Shown: one piece after another, positions 22,477 to 31,492 of the stretch | How positions within the stretch are numbered: the first letter of the stretch is position 1 | Layout of the letters: each line of letters starts with the position of its first letter | Assembly: GCA_016789605.1 (NCBI GenBank) | Contig: JAEUQO010000438.1 | Location: 1 to 39,168, forward strand | Direction: 5' to 3' | Length of the DNA stretch: 39,168 bases | DNA from: Acidobacteriota bacterium | GTDB taxonomy: Bacteria; Acidobacteriota; Blastocatellia; RBC074 | Position numbers and translations under genes: made by a program | Notes under the pieces: generated by a model | What the model saw: the letters and a program-made list of their open reading frames with translations, nothing else | Databases searched by the model: none | What the model was told of the DNA's origin: nothing

Positions 22477-23808
22477 TTACTTGGATGCGGACTGCGCCAG
22501 CCGCAAATTTTGGCTATCAATCGTGTAATCAATCCAGCCGATCATCATCTCTTCCCAGGTTTGATCGCCCCAGCGTACGGTAATGGTCGGATCAGGATTG
22601 AATTTATTATTGGCGGAATTGTCGTGATGCGCGATGCATTCAATACGGCTGCCTTTGGGCACGGCAATCGGCTCTTTGACGAAGTAGGTCAACTGCCAGT
22701 TGAAATCGTATTTCGGCACGCGCAAGAGAATTTTCTCTTTGCCGTCAGGGTAAATCAGCTTGTATTCGAAATCTTTGCCGCGCACGTGCATATGCGGCAT
22801 GAACATGTGAATGTGCACATCTTCGGTGAACACTTGCGACGAATGCGATTCAAAATTCGGATCGCCCGGCGGAATCACCAGTTTGCCGGGATCGGTGAAA
22901 AGCCCCTTGGTGATCAAGCGCTTTTCAACCGGTTGTTTGGCGAAATAGAGTCCGACGCTGGTGCGATCTTTGGCGGCGACTCCGTTGGTCGTGTAATGCA
23001 TCTGGAAAACCAGCACAGAGCCTTTTTTGATCAATTTGGCGTTGCCCGGTTTGAGCGATAGCGGACTCATGCCCGGCGCCCAGCCCACCAACATGCCATC
23101 CGGGTTGTTATTGCCGCCGCGTTGACGACGTTCTTGACGCGCGGCTTCCGGGTTGACGTTTTGCGTATTCAGTTTGATTTCTCCAGCGGGCGGCAATGGA
23201 CCTTGTTCAGGCTCACGCACGTTGATGATCACGTGATGCACGACGCTGGGTTCGCCACGTTTGATTTCGGCAAACTGAATGTATTTGTCTTCAGTGAAGT
23301 TGGTCGGAATGGCGTAATACTTATACGGCACGGTGCCATCCACAGGGATGACGGCGTCTTCGGTCATCTGCAACACGACATCGGGTTGCCCCAATTGCCA
23401 GCCTGTGTTGGAAAACTTCGGCGCGGGCGGCAGGTCTTTGGGGTTTCCTTCGGGCGCGCCAGCGTCCACCCAGGTGCGAATCAGTTCCAACTGTTGCGCC
23501 GTCAGACGCGGATCGTTGCTGAATTCTCCGTGATTCGGATCGGCATACCAGGGCGGCATTTCACGACTTAACACTTTTTCCCGGATGGATTTGGCCCAAG
23601 GTCTGACTTCTTTGTAGGTCACCAACGACATTGGCGCTGATTCGCCCTGGTGATGACAAGTCGCGCATTTGGCGTGCACCAGCGGCGCGATATCCTTTGA
23701 AAACGTAACGGTCGCGGCAGAAGATGACAGGCGGCTGACGCCCACGGCTGCCAACGCGACAACCGCCAACAAACAACACATAAAGCGAGTGCGACGGACG
23801 AGTTGCAT
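22477..23808 (-). CDS. Exported cytochrome c / copper type II monooxygenase-like protein
   Basis: 443 residues from the ATG at 23808 (GGGAGAAG upstream). Signal segment, then a cytochrome c domain with CATCH at 48-52 and MPPWYADPNHGEFSNDPRL (a frequent accompanying motif), then a region with VVHHVIINV, LVFQMHYTTNG and FMPHMHVRGKDFEY, the HH, HxH and M copper ligands of ascorbate-dependent (PHM-type) monooxygenases. This fused layout is common in acidobacterial and planctomycete genomes and is often annotated as a secreted protein of unknown role; oxygenase activity is inferred from the motifs. It lies upstream of the amidohydrolase, likely in one transcript. Confidence 0.88.
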   Translation of the reverse strand: MQLVRRTRFMCCLLAVVALAAVGVSRLSSSAATVTFSKDIAPLVHAKCATCHHQGESAPMSLVTYKEVRPWAKSIREKVLSREMPPWYADPNHGEFSNDPRLTAQQLELIRTWVDAGAPEGNPKDLPPAPKFSNTGWQLGQPDVVLQMTEDAVIPVDGTVPYKYYAIPTNFTEDKYIQFAEIKRGEPSVVHHVIINVREPEQGPLPPAGEIKLNTQNVNPEAARQERRQRGGNNNPDGMLVGWAPGMSPLSLKPGNAKLIKKGSVLVFQMHYTTNGVAAKDRTSVGLYFAKQPVEKRLITKGLFTDPGKLVIPPGDPNFESHSSQVFTEDVHIHMFMPHMHVRGKDFEYKLIYPDGKEKILLRVPKYDFNWQLTYFVKEPIAVPKGSRIECIAHHDNSANNKFNPDPTITVRWGDQTWEEMMIGWIDYTIDSQNLRLAQSASK

Positions 23809-24346
23809 AGAAACTTCTCCCTGATCTGCGATGGTCTTAAGATTTTTGCGCGTGAAGTCCTTGCCGGTAATCGAAGCCGACGTCGGCAGGTTGTCACTGG
23901 GCTTGCGGCCGATTTCCAAACCGGCTGCGCTCAGCAACCCTGTCAGCCTTCGCCGACAACTAGCAGGGACAATGCAGGATGTTCGCTCACACAGACGGCG
24001 AACGGATTCAATCAGTTACTGCCTATTCAATCTTCGGTGGTATGGTGAATGTCGCTGTTTGCATTGCCGCGATTCAAGCAAGGCAGATCAGCAGAAGAGC
24101 GTGACCCAACGACAAAGCTGACCGGTCGGTCAGTGCAGGCGCATTATTATCCTGAACGCAATTTGTGTCCAGTCTCCGCGTACGTTCTTACCGTGCCCGA
24201 TAGCCTCTGCTTCGCCCAGGGATTTTGATCCGTGATTGCCCGCGCAAGTGTGTTTTGACTTGCCGTCGCAGCAGCGCGCCAGTATGTTCGCGGGCGACGT
24301 GTTAGACGCGATGCCAGATTTCATTGCAGGAAAAGAGACCGACGGT
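23809..24346. other. Divergent intergenic region
   Basis: 538 bp between divergently arranged genes. Short frames on both strands have no recognisable features. It must hold both promoters; no convincing boxes, repeats or structured RNA are visible. Confidence 0.3.
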
Positions 24347-24988
24347 ATGACGACAAGAACAATCACAGCAGCCTTTCACCCAGCACCACAATTGACCACG
24401 GATTTCACCCACGACACGTGGCGCAAAGCAGAGTCGCTGGCCATCACGCAAATCTGGCGCGGCGACAGTGCGCCGCCCGAATTAACCACGACTGCGCGCG
24501 TGCTCTGGAGTCAGAGCGAGATTTTGTTTGGCTATGAATGCCGCTATACCGAATTGGATATGGACGAAGATTTTGATCCCGCGCAGGAACGCCACGCGCT
24601 CTGGGATCGTGATGTATGTGAAGCGTTTGTTCGTTCTCCGCGGGAACCGCACGAAAAATCCTATCGCGAATTTGAAGTCGCGCCGACAGGCCAATGGTGT
24701 GATTTGCTGGTTGACCGTGCTCGCATGTGGCACGACTGGGAATGGAAAAGCGGCTTGCGTACCTGTTGCGATATCAACGCAGACGAACACATCTGGCGCG
24801 CAGTGATGGCCGTTCCCTTCACCGCATTTGAATGCACGCCGCAAGCGGGCGACATCTGGCATGGCAATCTGTTTCGCATCAGCCGGCTGGCAGGTGAACG
24901 CCAATATCTAACGTTTTCTCCGACCTATACTGAAAAACCGAATTTTCACGTGGCTGAATATTTTGTGCCGCTGCGCTTTACCGCCTGA
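24347..24988 (+). CDS. CBM9-like carbohydrate-binding family protein
   Basis: 213 residues starting MTTRTITAAFHPAPQ. The body resembles the family 9 carbohydrate-binding-like domain: ARVLWSQSEILFGYECRYTELDMDED, ERHALWDRDVCEAFV, SYREFEVAPTGQWCDLLVD, RAVMAVPFTAF, WHGNLFRISR, FSPTYTEKPNFHVAEYFVPLRF. Members bind sugar reducing ends or act in unknown carbohydrate contexts. No signal peptide is seen, so it would be cytoplasmic or a short start is missed. The frame opens at 24236; the ATG at 24347 is preferred because it starts just before the conserved region, with AGGAAAAGAG about ten bases upstream. Confidence 0.85.
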   Translation: MTTRTITAAFHPAPQLTTDFTHDTWRKAESLAITQIWRGDSAPPELTTTARVLWSQSEILFGYECRYTELDMDEDFDPAQERHALWDRDVCEAFVRSPREPHEKSYREFEVAPTGQWCDLLVDRARMWHDWEWKSGLRTCCDINADEHIWRAVMAVPFTAFECTPQAGDIWHGNLFRISRLAGERQYLTFSPTYTEKPNFHVAEYFVPLRFTA

Positions 24989-25257
24989 CATTAATGTCAA
25001 CGTTTTTGTCAGCCTCCCACTCCTATCCCACATTTCCGTCGAAAAACTTCTTCACCAACCAAGGGCGTTTACAGCCGAAAGCTTGTTGCAACGCAGTCAG
25101 TTAAGCATTTGCATTCAGTTACGTGCGCCAGACGGCACGCAGCTTGCACCACAACGGGCATCATCAAACTGCACACGATGTTTTGCGATCCGCGTGCAGG
25201 TCATTACTACACGTAAGGTCGTTGAATTGCTGCGACCAATGATCAGGAGAAGAAGGA

Positions 25258-25653
25258 ATGGCAACCCGCACAACAAAGAAACCCAAAGAGGCTGCTGGCG
25301 TTCCCGTGCCAGCGCCCACTGAACCGCTTTCGGCTCCGCTATCCGCAGCCGAATTGCATACGCGCATTACAACGCGCGCATATGAAATCTTTCTGGCGCG
25401 CAACGGCGCTCCCGGCGATGAAACCAGCGACTGGCTGACCGCCGAATACGAAGTTTGCCATTCGTTGTTAGCGCCCCCACCGACGGCAGAAACCAGCGTC
25501 CCGCTAACGGCGGCCCCCAAACGCAAACGCGCCACTCCAGCAAAAACGACCGTCTCTCGCTCTGCCCCGAAATCAACGAAAAGCCTTTCTGGCACGCCAA
25601 CACAAAAAACCGCCAGCGCTCCGCGCATCCGCAAACGAAAAGAAACGAACTAA
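25258..25653 (+). CDS. DUF2934 family protein
   Basis: 131 residues. The core, residues ~33-65 (AAELHTRITTRAYEIFLARNGAPGDETSDWLTAEYEV), matches the DUF2934 pattern: RAYE, a GxPG-like turn and DWLxAExE. The rest is a low-complexity Lys/Ala/Thr/Pro tail typical of DNA- or RNA-interacting disordered tails. Function is unknown; such proteins are frequent in acidobacteria and proteobacteria. An AGGAGAAGAAGG ribosome site precedes the ATG. A 10-bp stem hairpin at 25699-25738 follows. Confidence 0.87.
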   Translation: MATRTTKKPKEAAGVPVPAPTEPLSAPLSAAELHTRITTRAYEIFLARNGAPGDETSDWLTAEYEVCHSLLAPPPTAETSVPLTAAPKRKRATPAKTTVSRSAPKSTKSLSGTPTQKTASAPRIRKRKETN

Positions 25654-25698
25654 TCGACGCCGCCCTAGGTACGGCGTGCATTTCCCAACGAATCAACT

Positions 25699-25738
25699 GG
25701 CGCTAGTCGCAACGTCAAACACGCTGATGACTAGCGCC
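25699..25738. terminator. Hairpin after the DUF2934 gene
   Basis: GGCGCTAGTC (25699-25708) pairs perfectly with GACTAGCGCC (25729-25738). A TTTT lies 13 bases downstream on the plus strand. Probably the terminator. Confidence 0.55.
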
Positions 25739-25931
25739 GGACGTCATCATTTTGCCTCACGCAAAATGAAAAATTGATGCGGATTTGCGGCCCATTTCAA
25801 GCAGTCCTAAAACGAAGCTAACAGCGATTCTGTATCTACTTAAGCGCTCGTCTGCCCCTGCCTCACCTGGCGCGGCGGCGTGAGCAATGTAATTCACTGA
25901 CAGTAAACGAAGCTTGCAGGAGAAGTCTGGG

Positions 25932-26798
25932 ATGAAAATGCTTGTCATCAAGTTCGGTCGAAGTGTGTCTGTATTGGCGATATTGCTGGCGGTAATCCCG
26001 CTGTTTGAACACGCGCAAGCCGCGGCGTCATATGCGTTACCGACCAAGCCAGGTATCTGGCTCAGTCCTGATCCCCGCCGCAAACTGTCTGACGCACACA
26101 CAATGGAACTGGTGCAAAGCCTGCAACGGATCACCGGATTCCGCCAACTTGGATTTACCGAAAACGGTTTGCTGATGAACGAATCGCCTTGCTCATCAGC
26201 CGAAGGCGCAGTCGAAGCGCGGCAGGTGTTAGAGCGTGCGCGTCAATCCGGGCACGTCTTTATCATTGAAGATTACTCCGGTTCCGACGAAGTTCATTTT
26301 GGACAATTGGACGAGGGGACGAATTACGAAGACACGCGCACGGGCATTCGTTTGCTGATCTGGCGGGTGCGACTGGATTTCGCTGACTTCCACGATATGG
26401 AAGCCGCACAGGATGTGCGCGCTTCGTTTGATTGCGGGTTTACCGCTCTGCATGAACTTTTGCACGGACTGGGGCACACAGATTCCCTGCAAGAAGACAG
26501 CATCGGCGAGATCGAAGAAATCCTGAATCGCGCGCGTACTGAATTGCAGTTGCCGTTGCGCGACTCTTATTTCGGTGAACTGGTTCCCATCAGCACACGA
26601 ATGATTTCCCTGCGGCTTCGCTTCTTGCCGCAGCCTTCAACCCAGGCGGCTCAAGCGGCGCAAAGCGCACGCGCGCTGGGGTCAGCGCCGCCGCTAAAAC
26701 GAAAAGCCAAGTATCTGTTCTTTTTGCTGCCGCACAGTTATCGCCCGATGCTCACCGTCAGCGGGCTGGTACGCATTGGGTGCGGACCACAACGCTAA
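25932..26798 (+). CDS. Secreted putative zinc metalloprotease (metzincin-type motif)
   Basis: 288 residues with a signal peptide (FGRSVSVLAILLAVIPLFEHAQA). Residues 174-184 are HELLHGLGHTD, a HExxHxxGxxD site: His174, His178 and Asp184 as zinc ligands, Glu175 as catalytic base. The Asp third ligand is the form described for snapalysin; matrixins and others use His. A DCGFTALHELLHG context, with Cys168 near the site, suits a compact metzincin. No propeptide or binding module is recognised, and the rest (RKLSDAHTMELVQSLQRITGF; C-terminal basic region) is unfamiliar. Start: GGAGAAG upstream of the ATG at 25932. Confidence 0.75.
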   Translation: MKMLVIKFGRSVSVLAILLAVIPLFEHAQAAASYALPTKPGIWLSPDPRRKLSDAHTMELVQSLQRITGFRQLGFTENGLLMNESPCSSAEGAVEARQVLERARQSGHVFIIEDYSGSDEVHFGQLDEGTNYEDTRTGIRLLIWRVRLDFADFHDMEAAQDVRASFDCGFTALHELLHGLGHTDSLQEDSIGEIEEILNRARTELQLPLRDSYFGELVPISTRMISLRLRFLPQPSTQAAQAAQSARALGSAPPLKRKAKYLFFLLPHSYRPMLTVSGLVRIGCGPQR

Positions 26799-26816
26799 CG
26801 TCGCTCTGCTGTCAGC

Positions 26817-28559
26817 TCACCAAAGATAGCGTCCGCTTTCAAGCAAAGCGCTGGCGATATCACGACGCGCCGCAACCGTATTGATCATTTTGGGCAACGC
26901 CAGGCGTTCAAACGCCCAGTCCAGCTTCTGCGGTTGCGGCAAGACAGCCGCCAGATTTCGCGCGGCGGATGTCGCCCGTTCTGCCGCATCGTTGGCATAA
27001 ATGCGCGCCAGTTCGATCGCCAGTTTGGCAGCGTCAGCGCCTTTGGCAGCCACCAGTTTTTCCGTGCGCAAGAGTGCGCTTTCCACGGCGAACGCTTCGC
27101 AAACGATGTCCGCCGCCAAGGCAACGGCTTCTTGCTCTTCGCTGAATTTGTCGCCGAAATTCAGGTGCAACGCCGCCAGCGCCAGCTTGGCGCTTTCTTT
27201 CAGGTTGGCGGCGACGCGATGAACAAAGGCCAGTCCTTCGTAACGGAATTCAATCATCGTGCGATCGAGCAAATCGCTGACCGATTCTTCGACATTTGGC
27301 AAGAGTTCTTTGGCCGCCCCTTTGAGCAAACGCGTCGGAATGATCATGCGGTTGATCTCGTTGGTGCCTTCGTAAATGCGCGTGATGCGCGCGTCACGAT
27401 AAGCGCGTTCTGCCGGATAGTCTTTGGAATATCCGTACCCGCCATAAACCTGCACGGTTTCGTCCACCACAAACGCCAACGCCTCGCTCGTCCAAACCTT
27501 GATGATCGAACATTCGACGGCGTATTGCTCAATCGCTTTCAGCACTTGCATCGGGCTGCTGGCGTCCACCGTTTCCAACATGCGGTCAATCATTCCCAGC
27601 GTGCGCCACACCAAAGCATCACCCACGTAAGTGCGCACAGCCATTTCCGCCAGCTTGCGTTTGATCAAGCCAAAGCTGCCGATGGTGCGTCCGAATTGTT
27701 GCCGTTCGTTGGCGTAACTGAGCGCGTTGTTGAGCGCGAATTTCATGCCGCCGACGTTGCGGCTGCCGAGTTTCAATCGGCCCAGGTTCAAAATATTGAA
27801 CGCGACCACGTGACCTTTGCCGATTTCACCGAGCACGTTTTCGACCGGCACGCGCGCGTCTTCGAGCATCACGGCGGTGGTCGAACTGCCATCAAGCCCT
27901 AACTTTTTCTCCTCGTGGCCGGGCACAACGCCGGGGCCTTTTTCCACGATGAAGGCGGTGAATTTGTCACCATCTACTTTGGCAAAGACGATGAAAATGT
28001 CAGCGAAACCGCCGTTGGTGATCCACATTTTCTGGCCGCGCAAGATGTAATGCGTGCCGTCTTCGCTCAGCGTCGCTTTGGTTTTGGCGGCCAGCGCATC
28101 AGAGCCGGAACCGGGTTCGGTCAAACAATAAGCCGCGATCCATTCGCCGGTGGCCAGTTTGGGCAGGTATTTCGCGCGTTGTTCCGGCGTACCGAAATAG
28201 ACGATGGGCAACGTGCCAATGGTCGTATGCGCGCCGAGCGAAGCGCCAAACGAAGGCATCACCGCAAGCTGTTCGCCGACATAAGCCGAACTGACTTTGT
28301 CCAGTCCCAAGCCGCCGTAACTTTCGGGAATATCAATGCGCAGCAAATCCAGTTCACCGGCTTTCAGCAACAGTTCGCGCGTCACGGGCCAGTCTTTGCC
28401 ATAAATCGCTTCGGCGCGCGGCAACACTTCTTTTTGCATGAACTCGGTGGCGACGCCGGCAAACATCTGTTGCTCTTCGCTGATGTCTTCGCGGGTGAAA
28501 ACGTCTTGCGGCTGGCGGTACTCAAAAAGAAAGCTGCCGCCTTTGATAATTTCGGACAT
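26817..28559 (-). CDS. Acyl-CoA dehydrogenase
   Basis: 580 residues, longer than the 380-400 of short enzymes, like VLCAD/FadE-type proteins with a C-terminal extension. Landmarks: CLTEPGSGSDALAAKTKAT and QKMWITNGGFADIFIVF (FAD/acyl contacts), LGLDGSSTTAVMLEDARVP, NALSYANERQQFGRTIGSF, and QVYGGYGYSKDYPAERAYRDARITRIYEGTNEI, whose IYEGTNEI carries the catalytic-glutamate region of this subtype. It oxidises acyl-CoA to enoyl-CoA in fatty-acid beta-oxidation, passing electrons to ETF. It sits upstream of nothing on its strand that shares the pathway directly; the alkylsulfatase-like gene is 22 bp upstream, suggesting joint lipid/alkyl use. Confidence 0.96.
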   Translation of the reverse strand: MSEIIKGGSFLFEYRQPQDVFTREDISEEQQMFAGVATEFMQKEVLPRAEAIYGKDWPVTRELLLKAGELDLLRIDIPESYGGLGLDKVSSAYVGEQLAVMPSFGASLGAHTTIGTLPIVYFGTPEQRAKYLPKLATGEWIAAYCLTEPGSGSDALAAKTKATLSEDGTHYILRGQKMWITNGGFADIFIVFAKVDGDKFTAFIVEKGPGVVPGHEEKKLGLDGSSTTAVMLEDARVPVENVLGEIGKGHVVAFNILNLGRLKLGSRNVGGMKFALNNALSYANERQQFGRTIGSFGLIKRKLAEMAVRTYVGDALVWRTLGMIDRMLETVDASSPMQVLKAIEQYAVECSIIKVWTSEALAFVVDETVQVYGGYGYSKDYPAERAYRDARITRIYEGTNEINRMIIPTRLLKGAAKELLPNVEESVSDLLDRTMIEFRYEGLAFVHRVAANLKESAKLALAALHLNFGDKFSEEQEAVALAADIVCEAFAVESALLRTEKLVAAKGADAAKLAIELARIYANDAAERATSAARNLAAVLPQPQKLDWAFERLALPKMINTVAARRDIASALLESGRYLW

Positions 28560-28581
28560 AAAGAAGTTCCTTTCTCAACGA

Positions 28582-30387
28582 TTAGCGTGCCGTCAGCGCA
28601 GGTGGCGCAGCAACAGGCGGATCAAAAAAACTGTTAAAGCGCGCCAGCAACGCGACGTTGCCGTCGGCGCGAATTTCTCCGGCTTGTAACAAATTGGCGA
28701 ACGTCGTTTGGCGCGCGATGATGCGTTGCATTTGCGCCTGGGTCAAATGCAAGGTCACCTCGGCGCTGGGCGGCGCCATTTCGTGCAGTTGCGCCACGCC
28801 GCGCCGGATTTCCAGCGCGTAACTTTGCGCCGTGTCGGTAATGCGAAAGGCGGCTGTCAGATGAACATCCGCGCTTTTCAACGGATCAAGCCGCACCGTC
28901 AGCGCTTCAAAAAACTTGCCTGGCGGCAGTTGTTGCATGATTTCCGGCGCGGCCAGACTGCTCATTGCGCCCGCCGCCACGGCTTTATTCATTGTGCCGT
29001 CCAGTTCGCGCGCCGAAGTGATGTACCAGTTGCGCCAGTTGGTGTTTTGCGTTTTGTACGCAAGTTGGCGCAGGGCGTGGGCTTTGCGTTTACAGGCCTC
29101 TTGATCGTTGGGGTTGAGGCGGATGAGATGCGTCAGCAATTCGGCGGCCCACTGATGATCACCGTTGTCGGCAGCCGTCTGCGCAGCTTTCAAAACTGCG
29201 TCGCGTCCGCCCATCAACGCCACATACCGTTTGGCCTGTTCGGCGCGCGGCGTCGGATCAAGGGTCGTCGGATCGCCGTTGAACCAGCCCAAATAGCCCT
29301 GATAAATCTGCCGCACGGAATGTTTGACTGTACCGTAAAACTCGCCCAGCCAGGGATGATTGGCCAAATGCGGCGGCAATTGCGCGACGACTTCCGCGAT
29401 TTCGTCCGGCGTCAAGCCTTTGTTCATCTGCCGCACGGTTTGGTCGTGCACGTATTGGATCGCGTCGCGATAGGCTGTCAGCAAGTCTTCGACTTTGTCT
29501 TTGCCCGACACCGAACGCCCGTGCGAAGGCACCAGATGCTCCGCGCCAAGCCGCCGCATCAGGTCAATCGTTTTGAACCACTTGACCGGATCGCGATAGG
29601 CCGTGCCGCGAATCGTATGCAGATTGGGGAAGGTTTCGCCCTGGATGACTTCAGCGGTTTGCAGCAATTTTTGGTCAGGCAACCACACGATGATTTCGTC
29701 ATCGGTTTCGCTGGGCGCGTAAATCAACCGCAACTTTACGCCTGCGACTTCCACGTCCAGCGCATCTTTGAAAGTGTTGGTCGGCGCGATAAAACTGCGC
29801 TGCCCAAAAACCATCTGCGGCCCTAAGCCTTGATTGATTTTCCCTTCGGGACCGGTTTCCAACATCACGCCGAAGCTATACGCCGAACGCAAGCCCAAAA
29901 TCGGTGCGATCACGCTGGCATTGCTGATGACGGTGTTCATCATCGTTTCGTGGGCGTAAATATCCACCTTGCCCGCCTTCACGTCTTCTTCCGTGGTGAA
30001 GGCTTTGACGCCCATCGTGTGATCGGTGTGATTGTGCGTATAGACAATCGCTTTGACCGGTTTGTCTGTCAGCTTGCGGAATTCGGCCAGAATGTTTTTT
30101 GCCGCATCCACCGACTCCATCGTGTCCACGATGATGACGCCGTCGCGCCCCACGATCATGGTGACGTTCGCCCCGCCGAAACCGACAGCGGAATACACAT
30201 TGTCTGTCACGCGATAAATCTGCTGCGCCATCTTGCGAGAATGCTCCGTCAAACGCGGATTCACCGTCGGCGCAGGACGTTCATCAGCCAGATTCTTTCT
30301 CTCTTGGGCGACGGCGCGGCCTGTCACCAAGGATGACAGCACCAACCAAACAAGCGCCTTTGTGAACAAAACGGTTCTCGGTTTCAT
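28582..30387 (-). CDS. Alkyl/aryl-sulfatase-like metallo-beta-lactamase-fold hydrolase
   Basis: 601 residues with a signal peptide (ALVWLVLSSLVTGRAVAQ). The MBL domain carries THNHTDH at 117-123 (two-zinc site), and GRDGVIIVDTMES, ETFPNLHTIRGTAYRDPVKWF and HLVPSHGRSVSGKDKVEDLL. A dimerisation helical region (EQAKRYVALMGGRDAVLKAAQTA, HWAAELLTHLIRLNP) and an SCP2-like C-terminus (ALTVRLDPLKSADVHLTAAFRITD) complete the SdsA1/BDS1 layout. Such enzymes release sulfate from alkyl sulfates like SDS. The neighbouring acyl-CoA dehydrogenase would fit use of the freed alkyl chains; that link is inference. Confidence 0.93.
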   Translation of the reverse strand: MKPRTVLFTKALVWLVLSSLVTGRAVAQERKNLADERPAPTVNPRLTEHSRKMAQQIYRVTDNVYSAVGFGGANVTMIVGRDGVIIVDTMESVDAAKNILAEFRKLTDKPVKAIVYTHNHTDHTMGVKAFTTEEDVKAGKVDIYAHETMMNTVISNASVIAPILGLRSAYSFGVMLETGPEGKINQGLGPQMVFGQRSFIAPTNTFKDALDVEVAGVKLRLIYAPSETDDEIIVWLPDQKLLQTAEVIQGETFPNLHTIRGTAYRDPVKWFKTIDLMRRLGAEHLVPSHGRSVSGKDKVEDLLTAYRDAIQYVHDQTVRQMNKGLTPDEIAEVVAQLPPHLANHPWLGEFYGTVKHSVRQIYQGYLGWFNGDPTTLDPTPRAEQAKRYVALMGGRDAVLKAAQTAADNGDHQWAAELLTHLIRLNPNDQEACKRKAHALRQLAYKTQNTNWRNWYITSARELDGTMNKAVAAGAMSSLAAPEIMQQLPPGKFFEALTVRLDPLKSADVHLTAAFRITDTAQSYALEIRRGVAQLHEMAPPSAEVTLHLTQAQMQRIIARQTTFANLLQAGEIRADGNVALLARFNSFFDPPVAAPPALTAR

Positions 30388-30421
30388 TCGTTTTTTGCTT
30401 TCACGGGAATTGAAACAGCAA

Positions 30422-31321
30422 TTAGTCGTGCGCGATGTGGGATTTCACAAATTCGCCAACGTGGCCGATGGCGTCGCGGCCTGCTGTCAGCATCGGATAA
30501 AAATAATGCCAGACGTGAATCATCTCTTCCCAGATTTCCAATTCCGTTTCGACGTCACAGGATTTGGCGCGTTCTTCCAGGTTAATCGCATCGTCATAAA
30601 ACGGCTCTGCGCCGCCGACTTGAATCAGCAACGGAGGCAAACCTTCCAGGTCGGCGAATATCGGCGACGCCAGCGGATGCTTGGCGTCCGTGCCGTTCAG
30701 ATAAAGTTTGGCGTATTTGCTGAGCCGGTCGCGTGTGCTGCGCGCTTCGTCGTTGGTCGTGAAGCTTTTGGCGGTGACCGTCAAATCAGCCCAGGGAGAA
30801 ATGCACACGCCCGCCAACGGCAATGGCCCGCCCGCATCGCGCAAACTGAGCATCGTCGCAACGGTCAATCCGCCGCCCGCAGAGTCTCCGGCGATGACCA
30901 GATGGTCGGCGGCAATCCCTTGCGCAAGCAACCAACGAACGGCGGCCACGCTGTCTTCCACCGCGGCGGGAAACGGCGATTCGGGAGCCAATCGGTAATC
31001 CAGCGAAAACGCCGCCAGCCCGGTGGCTTCGCTGAGCGCGGCGACCAGATGCCGATGCGACAAGGGCGAGCAAAACACATATGCGCCGCCGTGCAGATAG
31101 AGCAACACGCTATCTCGCCGCGCCTCGCGCGCGCGCACCCATTCGCCTTTGAAACTGTCAGTCACAACCGGCTCGACGGTTACGCCCTCGGGTAACGAAA
31201 AAAACTTCGCGTTGTCATCATCCTGCTGTCGCCGTTCTGCAATTGATTGTTCGTTTTTGTCTGGCATTCCTGCCAGCATGGCGAGCACGGCTTTTAGTTC
31301 CTGATTTTCAGTTTCTTGCAT
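30422..31321 (-). CDS. Alpha/beta hydrolase, HSL-like (fold-3) esterase
   Basis: 299 residues without a signal peptide. Oxyanion-hole motif HGGAYVF (77-83), nucleophile GDSAGG with Ser147, RLAPESPFPAAVEDS in between, a catalytic Asp near GGAEPFYDDAINLEE and His in EEMIHVWHYF. This is the hormone-sensitive-lipase subgroup that hydrolyses short- to medium-chain esters. The ATG at 31321 is preceded by GAAGGGATC; an upstream frame start (31351) adds ten residues without support. It is 34 bp upstream of the alkylsulfatase-like gene on the same strand, so co-expression is likely. Confidence 0.93.
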   Translation of the reverse strand: MQETENQELKAVLAMLAGMPDKNEQSIAERRQQDDDNAKFFSLPEGVTVEPVVTDSFKGEWVRAREARRDSVLLYLHGGAYVFCSPLSHRHLVAALSEATGLAAFSLDYRLAPESPFPAAVEDSVAAVRWLLAQGIAADHLVIAGDSAGGGLTVATMLSLRDAGGPLPLAGVCISPWADLTVTAKSFTTNDEARSTRDRLSKYAKLYLNGTDAKHPLASPIFADLEGLPPLLIQVGGAEPFYDDAINLEERAKSCDVETELEIWEEMIHVWHYFYPMLTAGRDAIGHVGEFVKSHIAHD

Positions 31322-31492
31322 GATTGCGATCCCTTCTGCGGGTAACAACAACAGACCGCCTTGGCAAACATCAGGCGTCGTGTGTGTCTGTTTGGGTGTA
31401 ATGTTGATCGTAACTTTGAACCAAACTACGAGCGGACCAACGGAGCGCGCAACATAGGCTTGCCCAGGACGAAAATCAAGATGCCACGAAAA

